11,009 nucleotides of DNA from an uncultured Collinsella sp. (lineage in GTDB: Bacteria > Actinomycetota > Coriobacteriia > Coriobacteriales > Coriobacteriaceae). The DNA lies in assembly GCA_900552995.1 (NCBI GenBank), contig USBX01000019.1, forward strand, positions 1 through 11,009. Direction: 5' to 3'. A program made the position numbers and the translations under genes. Positions 6,430 to 11,009 of the stretch are shown piece by piece (within the stretch, counting starts at the first letter, position 1; every line of letters starts with the position of its first letter). Under the pieces are notes generated by a model that saw nothing but the letters and a program-made list of their open reading frames with translations, had not been told where the DNA came from and ran no database searches.

Positions 6430-6455
6430 CGCTTTAGCCAACTAGAGCGCCACAT

Positions 6456-6517
6456 TGTTGATTGGGGACAGACTTAAATGCGTGAAAACGCTCATTTAAG
6501 TCTGTCCCCAATCAACA
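6456..6517. repeat. 25-bp perfect palindrome, REP-like
   Basis: The arms 6456-6480 and 6493-6517 are perfectly complementary around a 12-base loop that itself contains CGT-GAAA-ACG. The stem contains GGGGACAGAC. I recall GTCTGTCCCC-type palindromes as common extragenic repeats near REP-associated Y1 transposases in diverse bacteria, but no transposase is present here. It lies between the ftsH terminator and the aminotransferase promoter. Confidence 0.8.
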
Positions 6518-6520
6518 GAC

Positions 6521-6558
6521 AAAAGAAAAAGCCTCCGCAGGTTTCCCGCGGAGGCTTT
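6521..6558 (-). terminator. Rho-independent terminator of ftsH
   Basis: An 11-bp stem (6548-6558 with 6528-6538) with a nine-base loop is followed on the minus strand by TTTTTCTTTT (6521-6530), the last three stem bases being part of that T-run. It starts 12 bases after the ftsH stop codon. It is the strongest terminator in the window. Confidence 0.92.
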
Positions 6559-6569
6559 CGCCACAAAGA

Positions 6570-8708
6570 CTATTTGTCGGCGTCGGTGTTGCCGTCAGCG
6601 TTGACAGCATTGCCATCGCCAGCATCATCGGATGCGGCTTCGGCATCCTCCTGCATGGCCGCCTGCGCAAAGGCCGCGGCATCAGCCGCCAGCTCCTCCT
6701 CGCTCATGCGAGGCGCACGCTTCTTGGTCGGCATGCCGGCCGCCTTGGCATTGCGCTCCTCCTTGGCCGCCAGAATATCGCCCTCGCGCTCAAGGTAAGC
6801 GTCCCACTCGTTGTCGAGCAGGGCGTTCACAGCGTCGCCTTCAACGGTCTCGCGCTCAAGCAGCACCTTGGCCATCAGATCGAGTTGATCGCGGCGGGCA
6901 TCCAGGATCTCGACCGCACGGCGATGGGCTTCGCGCATGATGCGCTGAACCTCGATATCGATGCGGCGCGCCGTCTCCTCAGAGTAATCCTGGTGATCGG
7001 CGTAATCGCGACCAAGGAACACCTGATGCTGCGCCTCGCCAAAGACCTGCGTGCCCAGCTCCTCGCTCATGCCCAGGCGCGTGACCATCTCGCGCGCCAT
7101 CTTGGTCGCGCGCTCCAGATCGTTGCTCGCGCCCGACGTGATGTCGTCGCACATGAGCTCCTCGGCAACGCGACCGCCCAAGAACACGGCGAGCTCGTCG
7201 AGCATCTCGTTCTTGGTCTTGAGGAAGTGATCCTCCTGCGGAAGCTGCAGTGTGTAGCCCAGGGCCTGACCGCGGCTGACGATCGAGATCTTATGAACCG
7301 GATCGGAATGCTCCAAGATGTGGCCCACCAGGGCGTGACCGCTCTCGTGGTAGGCAATCGTGGTGCGCTCGGCTTCGGTCATCACGCGACCCTTGCGTTG
7401 CGGTCCGGCAATCACGCGCTCCATCGACTCCTCGACCTCGTCCATCGAGATCACAGAACGATGACGGCGAGCGGCCAGCAGCGCAGACTCGTTGAGCAGG
7501 TTCGCCAGATCGGCACCAGTAAAGCCAACGGTCATCTGGGCGAGCTTCTCAAACTTCACGTCCTCGTCCATCGGCTTGTTCTCGGCATGCACGCGCAAGA
7601 TCTGCTCGCGGCCCTTCACATCCGGACGGTCGACCGTAACCTGACGGTCAAAACGACCGGGACGCAGCAATGCCGGATCCAGGATGTCAGGACGGTTGGT
7701 CGCAGCGATCAGGATGACCGACTCGCTTTCCTCAAAGCCGTCCATCTCGACCAGCAGCTGGTTGAGCGTCTGCTCGCGCTCGTCGTGACCGCCGCCCAAG
7801 CCAGCTCCGCGCTGACGTCCCACGGCATCGATCTCGTCAATAAAGATGATTGACGGAGCCTGGGACTTGGCCTCCTTAAAAAGGTCGCGCACGCGGCTGG
7901 CGCCGACACCCACGAACATCTCGACAAAGTCGGAACCCGAGATGCTAAAGAACGGCACGCCCGCCTCGCCGGCAACGGCCTTGGCCAGCAGGGTTTTACC
8001 GGTACCCGGAGGGCCAACCAGCAACACGCCGCGCGGAATCTTGGCACCCAGCTTGCGATAGCGGTCCGGATCGCTCAAAAAGTCGCGAATCTCCTCGAGC
8101 TCCTCGACTGCCTCGTCCACACCGGCAACATCCTCAAACTTGACCTTGGGGCGCGTTGCCTCGTTGGTCTTGGCGTTGGTCTTGCCAAACTGCATGTTCC
8201 TGTTGTTGGCGCCCATCATCTGGCGCATAAAGTAGAACATGATGGCGATCAGGGCGATCGTCGGAAGTACGCTCATCGCCAAGTCGCCCCAAAAATCGGG
8301 GTCATTGGTGTTGACGATGTACTTGGTATCGGGGTGCTCCGCCATAAGCTCGGCAAGCGAATCGGAGCCGACATAGGTCGAGGAGAAGCTCTTGAGCTCG
8401 CTCGTGTCACCCTTGTCCTTTTTCGTCTTCCAGTAATGACCCGCCACGCTTCCGTCTTGAACCGTATAGGTCAAATCTTCGACGCGATCCTGCTTAATGG
8501 CGTTGACCATCTCGCTCGTCGCGAGCTTTACGGTATTGCTGGAATTGGCGAAGCCGGAGCCCATGTTAAAGAAGGCGTAGCCCAGAAGCGCGCAAGCCAA
8601 AATAAAATACAGCCAGCCCGTACGCGTGGGCTTCTTGCCTCCGGGCATCCCCGGGATCTTAGGCTCCCGGGGAGTCTGGGAATTGTTATCGTTATGGTCG
8701 TCGGGCAT
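6570..8708 (-). CDS. ftsH: ATP-dependent zinc metalloprotease FtsH
   Basis: Membrane-anchored AAA protease that degrades misassembled membrane proteins and short-lived regulators; works as a hexamer. 712 residues. Transmembrane helices lie at about 32-48 and 143-163, with an extracytoplasmic domain between. Seen in order: Walker A GPPGTGKT (232-239), pore motif FVG (265-267), Walker B IIFIDEID (287-294), second region of homology NRPDILDPALLRPGRFD (338-354), zinc motif HESGH (454-458) and the third zinc ligand D530. The tail from about 660 is acidic and alanine-rich. The ATG at 8708 follows the hpt stop codon by one base; GGAGG at 8721-8725, inside hpt, is about 12 bases upstream, so translation may be coupled to hpt. 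Probably cotranscribed with hpt and ended by the terminator at 6521-6558. Confidence 0.98.
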   Translation of the reverse strand: MPDDHNDNNSQTPREPKIPGMPGGKKPTRTGWLYFILACALLGYAFFNMGSGFANSSNTVKLATSEMVNAIKQDRVEDLTYTVQDGSVAGHYWKTKKDKGDTSELKSFSSTYVGSDSLAELMAEHPDTKYIVNTNDPDFWGDLAMSVLPTIALIAIMFYFMRQMMGANNRNMQFGKTNAKTNEATRPKVKFEDVAGVDEAVEELEEIRDFLSDPDRYRKLGAKIPRGVLLVGPPGTGKTLLAKAVAGEAGVPFFSISGSDFVEMFVGVGASRVRDLFKEAKSQAPSIIFIDEIDAVGRQRGAGLGGGHDEREQTLNQLLVEMDGFEESESVILIAATNRPDILDPALLRPGRFDRQVTVDRPDVKGREQILRVHAENKPMDEDVKFEKLAQMTVGFTGADLANLLNESALLAARRHRSVISMDEVEESMERVIAGPQRKGRVMTEAERTTIAYHESGHALVGHILEHSDPVHKISIVSRGQALGYTLQLPQEDHFLKTKNEMLDELAVFLGGRVAEELMCDDITSGASNDLERATKMAREMVTRLGMSEELGTQVFGEAQHQVFLGRDYADHQDYSEETARRIDIEVQRIMREAHRRAVEILDARRDQLDLMAKVLLERETVEGDAVNALLDNEWDAYLEREGDILAAKEERNAKAAGMPTKKRAPRMSEEELAADAAAFAQAAMQEDAEAASDDAGDGNAVNADGNTDADK

Positions 8709-8709
8709 C

Positions 8710-9258
8710 TTACGAATAAACCTCCGGTTTCAAAATGCCCAGATACGGAAGGTTACGATAGCGCTCGGCATAGTCGAGGCCGTAGCCCACCACAAAGGCA
8801 TCGGGGCAATGGGTTCCAACATACTTGGGCGTGATGGCCGAGACGCGGTCCTCAACGTCCTTCCACAGGAAGGCAGCGACCTCCAGCGAAGCGGGCTTGC
8901 GGCTCTCGAGGTTCTTCATCAGGTACTTGAGGGTCAGGCCCGAGTCCAGAATGTCCTCGACGATCAGCACGTCGCGACCGCGGATGTCGATATCCAGGTC
9001 CTTAATGATACGCACGATGCCCGAGGACTTCACACCGTCGCCATAGCTCGAAACAGCCATGAAATCGATGTTGGTCGGCAGCTCGATCTTGCGCATCAGG
9101 TCGCCCATAAAGACCACGGCGCCGCGCAGGACCGCAATCAGCACCAGATCCTTACCCGCGTAGTCGCGAGTAATCTGCTCGCCTAGGCGAGAGACGATAC
9201 CGTCGATATCCTCCTGCGTAAACAGAACCTTCTCGATATCCGGATGTTGAGAAGCCAT
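8710..9258 (-). CDS. hpt: Hypoxanthine(-guanine) phosphoribosyltransferase
   Basis: Purine salvage enzyme: joins hypoxanthine or guanine to PRPP to give IMP or GMP, in the cytoplasm. 182 residues, typical of bacterial Hpt. The PRPP-binding motif VLIVEDILDSGLTL is at 97-110, with the acidic pair E101-D102. The pyrophosphate loop is around LRGAVVF (44-50), a flexible loop SSYGDG at 70-75, and the base-binding part at K133 and VGYGLDYAERYRNLPYLG (157-174). The ATG at 9258 has AAAGGG five bases upstream. It lies between tilS (147 bases upstream) and ftsH (one base downstream of its stop), an order conserved in many Gram-positive bacteria. Confidence 0.96.
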   Translation of the reverse strand: MASQHPDIEKVLFTQEDIDGIVSRLGEQITRDYAGKDLVLIAVLRGAVVFMGDLMRKIELPTNIDFMAVSSYGDGVKSSGIVRIIKDLDIDIRGRDVLIVEDILDSGLTLKYLMKNLESRKPASLEVAAFLWKDVEDRVSAITPKYVGTHCPDAFVVGYGLDYAERYRNLPYLGILKPEVYS

Positions 9259-9314
9259 GACAACCCTTTCTTGTGCTTATCGCCCACGCACCGCCGCATG
9301 GACGCGAACTACAC

Positions 9315-9323
9315 ATTCTAGCA
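9315..9323 (-). promoter_or_regulatory. Extended -10 promoter of hpt-ftsH
   Basis: On the minus strand TGCTAGAAT gives a -10 box TAGAAT (9315-9320) with the extended TGN element. The -35 region is weak, as is common with extended -10 promoters. The transcript would start near 9308, about 50 bases before the hpt ATG. Confidence 0.5.
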
Positions 9324-9354
9324 GCGCACGGGGTATATTTACCAGCACGTGCGC
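9324..9354. repeat. Hairpin over the upstream side of the hpt promoter
   Basis: GCGCACG (9324-9330) pairs with CGTGCGC (9348-9354), with an inner GGTA-TATT-TACC hairpin at 9332-9343. On the minus strand it lies after the tilS stop and ends just before the TG of the hpt extended -10. No T-run follows, so it is either a tilS mRNA 3' structure or an operator. Confidence 0.5.
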
Positions 9355-9405
9355 CATCAGCGCGGGAATACCGTCAACGTCGCACAGAATAGCTGGCGCG
9401 AAGCG

Positions 9406-10947
9406 CTATTCCGCATCGACCACACGAAGCAGATATGCCACGCGCGTTGCGGCCGTGCATTTAAAACGCTCGTCCGCGCGAACGCCCGCGACCCATACTA
9501 CGGCACCTCCCGGAGCCGTTCTTACCACGGGTACGCCAGAGCGGTCTGAAACAGGAATGCGCGCCTCGTTTAACAGGTCTGACACTTTCTTGCTTCGGCC
9601 GTTCATCCCCAACGGGCACATCACGTCTCCCGGCACAGGGCTATCCACCCACAGGCGCGCCGATCGTGCCTCGGTGGGAATCTCCCCGCGCGAGCCGGCT
9701 ACCATCCGCTCGCTATCGCGGTCGGCAAACCCCAAGGCCGCCGCATCCACCAAGGCCGCAACCTTTCCGGCAGCAGCAAGCTCGCGGGCACGGCGCACGA
9801 TATCGCACCCCGGCTCCACAGCCATCGGCTCCGCTGTCAGCATATTCCCCGCCCCCAGCGGCAGACGACCGGGAACGGAGATCCAATCGGCCACTAAACC
9901 CTCGCGCGCCGCCGGGGCCTTGAACGCCAGCGTGCCAAACTCCACACGGGCATCAATTCCCGCAGGAAGCGTAACCGAGCCCGAGCCCGCAGCGACGCAG
10001 GCGAGCACGCGCTCCACGTGCCGCATCTCCGGTCGCGCGTCGGGATCGATGCGCTTAATCGCCAATCGCACGATACGCCGTGCAATCACAACCTCAGCGG
10101 CGGCAAGACGGCGCGCATCGAGCACAAGTGCGCCCGCCGCTTCCTTGCGCAGGCAGCTTCGAAACGCCTGTGCCGAAAGCTGGGAAAGAAAGGCGTCTTC
10201 GTCGCCCAGAATTTCGCAAGCGGCGCCAATCGTCTTACAGACGCTCGCGTTGCTCTGTGCCACCACCGGCATCACCCGATGGCGTACATAGTTGCGCAGG
10301 TACGAAACGTCCTCGTTGCTTTCATCTTCCCGCCATGGCTGACCGTGCACCTGCAGATAGCTCACGAGTTCATCGTGCGTGAGGTCGAGCAAGGGGCGAA
10401 CCACAATGTTCCGACGGCGCGGAATGCTCGATAGACCCGCGGGACCCGACCCTTTAATGGCATTCATCAAAAATGTTTCCGCGCGGTCCGACGAAGTATG
10501 CGCGGTACAGATACGAGCCGCCGTCCGCGGTGCGCCCGATTCGGCACAAAGTTCGCGAACGTATCTCCGTGCCGCGGCATAGCGCACCTCGCGAGCCGCA
10601 GCCTCGATATTGCCCGATTCGTCATCAAAATAGGCATGCTCAACACACAGCGGCAAACCGTATTGTGCGCACAGGTCACGTACAAAGGCCTCGTCGCCAT
10701 CGGATGCCTCCCCGCGCAGATGATGGTTTACATGCAGCACGTGCAATCGCTCGCGCGCAATGGGAGCGACGCCGCGCCCGTCCTGGATATCCAGCTTTGA
10801 TGTGCAAGCCATAAGGAGCAGCGCCGTCGAGTCCGCACCGCCTGATACCATGAGCACTACGGGGGCAGCGGCCTGCCGCGTTGCCAGGGCGCTCTTATCC
10901 GTCCTCGGCGCGGCATGATGTCCATAGTGCTGAGATACCGTTGGCAT
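9406..10947 (-). CDS. tilS: tRNA(Ile)-lysidine synthase
   Basis: Modifies C34 of the CAU-anticodon tRNA-Ile to lysidine with lysine and ATP, so that it reads AUA; essential in most bacteria. 513 residues, longer than E. coli TilS (432). The PP-loop SGGADS (35-40) follows an N-terminal extension of about 28 residues. HVNHHLRGEASDGDEAFV (69-86) and the motif AHTSSDRAETFL (149-160) follow. The latter is usually AHHLDDQxET, so it differs at key positions. DESNEDVSYLRNYVRHRVMP (208-227) is the family's tRNA-contact region. The C-terminal domain has GDVMCPLGMNGRSKKVSDLL (440-459). GGAGG six bases before the ATG at 10947 makes the start clear. It is the first gene of the tilS, hpt, ftsH series; its upstream neighbour lies outside the window. 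Confidence 0.96.
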   Translation of the reverse strand: MPTVSQHYGHHAAPRTDKSALATRQAAAPVVLMVSGGADSTALLLMACTSKLDIQDGRGVAPIARERLHVLHVNHHLRGEASDGDEAFVRDLCAQYGLPLCVEHAYFDDESGNIEAAAREVRYAAARRYVRELCAESGAPRTAARICTAHTSSDRAETFLMNAIKGSGPAGLSSIPRRRNIVVRPLLDLTHDELVSYLQVHGQPWREDESNEDVSYLRNYVRHRVMPVVAQSNASVCKTIGAACEILGDEDAFLSQLSAQAFRSCLRKEAAGALVLDARRLAAAEVVIARRIVRLAIKRIDPDARPEMRHVERVLACVAAGSGSVTLPAGIDARVEFGTLAFKAPAAREGLVADWISVPGRLPLGAGNMLTAEPMAVEPGCDIVRRARELAAAGKVAALVDAAALGFADRDSERMVAGSRGEIPTEARSARLWVDSPVPGDVMCPLGMNGRSKKVSDLLNEARIPVSDRSGVPVVRTAPGGAVVWVAGVRADERFKCTAATRVAYLLRVVDAE

Positions 10948-10975
10948 TCGCTTCCTCCTCTATTCGTCCGCACCC

Positions 10976-10981
10976 ATTGTA
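10976..10981 (-). promoter_or_regulatory. Candidate -10 box of tilS
   Basis: TACAAT on the minus strand, 28 bases before the tilS ATG. The matching -35 box would lie in genomic DNA lost beyond 10984, so the promoter cannot be completed. Confidence 0.35.
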
Positions 10982-10984
10982 TCC

Positions 10985-11009
10985 CTGTCTCTTATACACA
11001 TCTGACGCT
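10985..11009. other. Nextera i5-side library adapter (artefact)
   Basis: The final 25 bases begin with the Tn5 mosaic end (CTGTCTCTTATACACATCT) followed by GACGCT. This is the reverse complement of the Nextera Read 1 adapter. It is not genomic and should be trimmed. Confidence 0.97.

Noticed and set aside
6885..7853. 322-codon plus-strand open frame opposite ftsH
   Set aside because: Lies wholly inside a fully conserved ftsH; no ribosome site or domain of its own.
9257..10291. 344-codon plus-strand open frame opposite tilS
   Set aside because: Antisense to tilS, with a low-complexity Ser/Arg/Thr/Ala translation.

Overview
The window looks like a stretch of core chromosome from a GC-rich Gram-positive gut bacterium. 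Gene order (tilS, hpt, ftsH), a Tat-type lipoprotein binding protein and the protein styles point to the Coriobacteriia, most likely Collinsella or a close relative. This placement is from memory of the families and not from a search. Both ends are sequencing-library adapter, not genome: 1-46 is the i7-side Nextera sequence with its index and 10985-11009 is the i5-side Nextera sequence. Genomic DNA runs from 47 to 10984.

Left region (47-2436, minus strand): a polar amino-acid ABC importer operon, transcribed from a well-formed promoter at 2408-2436 as binding lipoprotein, permease, then ATPase. The ATPase is cut by the adapter at its LSGGQQ signature. Both spacers in this operon hold a roughly 105-base imperfect hairpin. 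The two hairpins share an almost identical 44-45 base apical core but have unrelated basal stems of about 30 bp that still pair. This is the most unusual thing in the window.

Middle region (2437-6455): a 39-bp near-perfect inverted repeat lies between the divergent importer promoter and rlmD, a 23S rRNA m5U methyltransferase on the plus strand. rlmD converges on a PHP-family metal-dependent phosphatase gene across a GC-rich hairpin terminator. Upstream of the phosphatase gene, and with its own promoter, is a class I/II PLP aminotransferase.

Right region (6456-10984, minus strand): tilS (tRNA-Ile lysidine synthase), hpt (hypoxanthine phosphoribosyltransferase) and ftsH (membrane AAA protease), in the order common in Gram-positive bacteria. 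hpt and ftsH are almost overlapping and appear to share a promoter at 9315-9323. A strong Rho-independent terminator follows ftsH, and a 25-bp perfect palindrome of REP-like appearance lies just beyond it.

The genes themselves are ordinary housekeeping and transport functions. I found no tRNA, rRNA, CRISPR array, transposase gene or defence system. The unexplained content is the set of intergenic palindromes.
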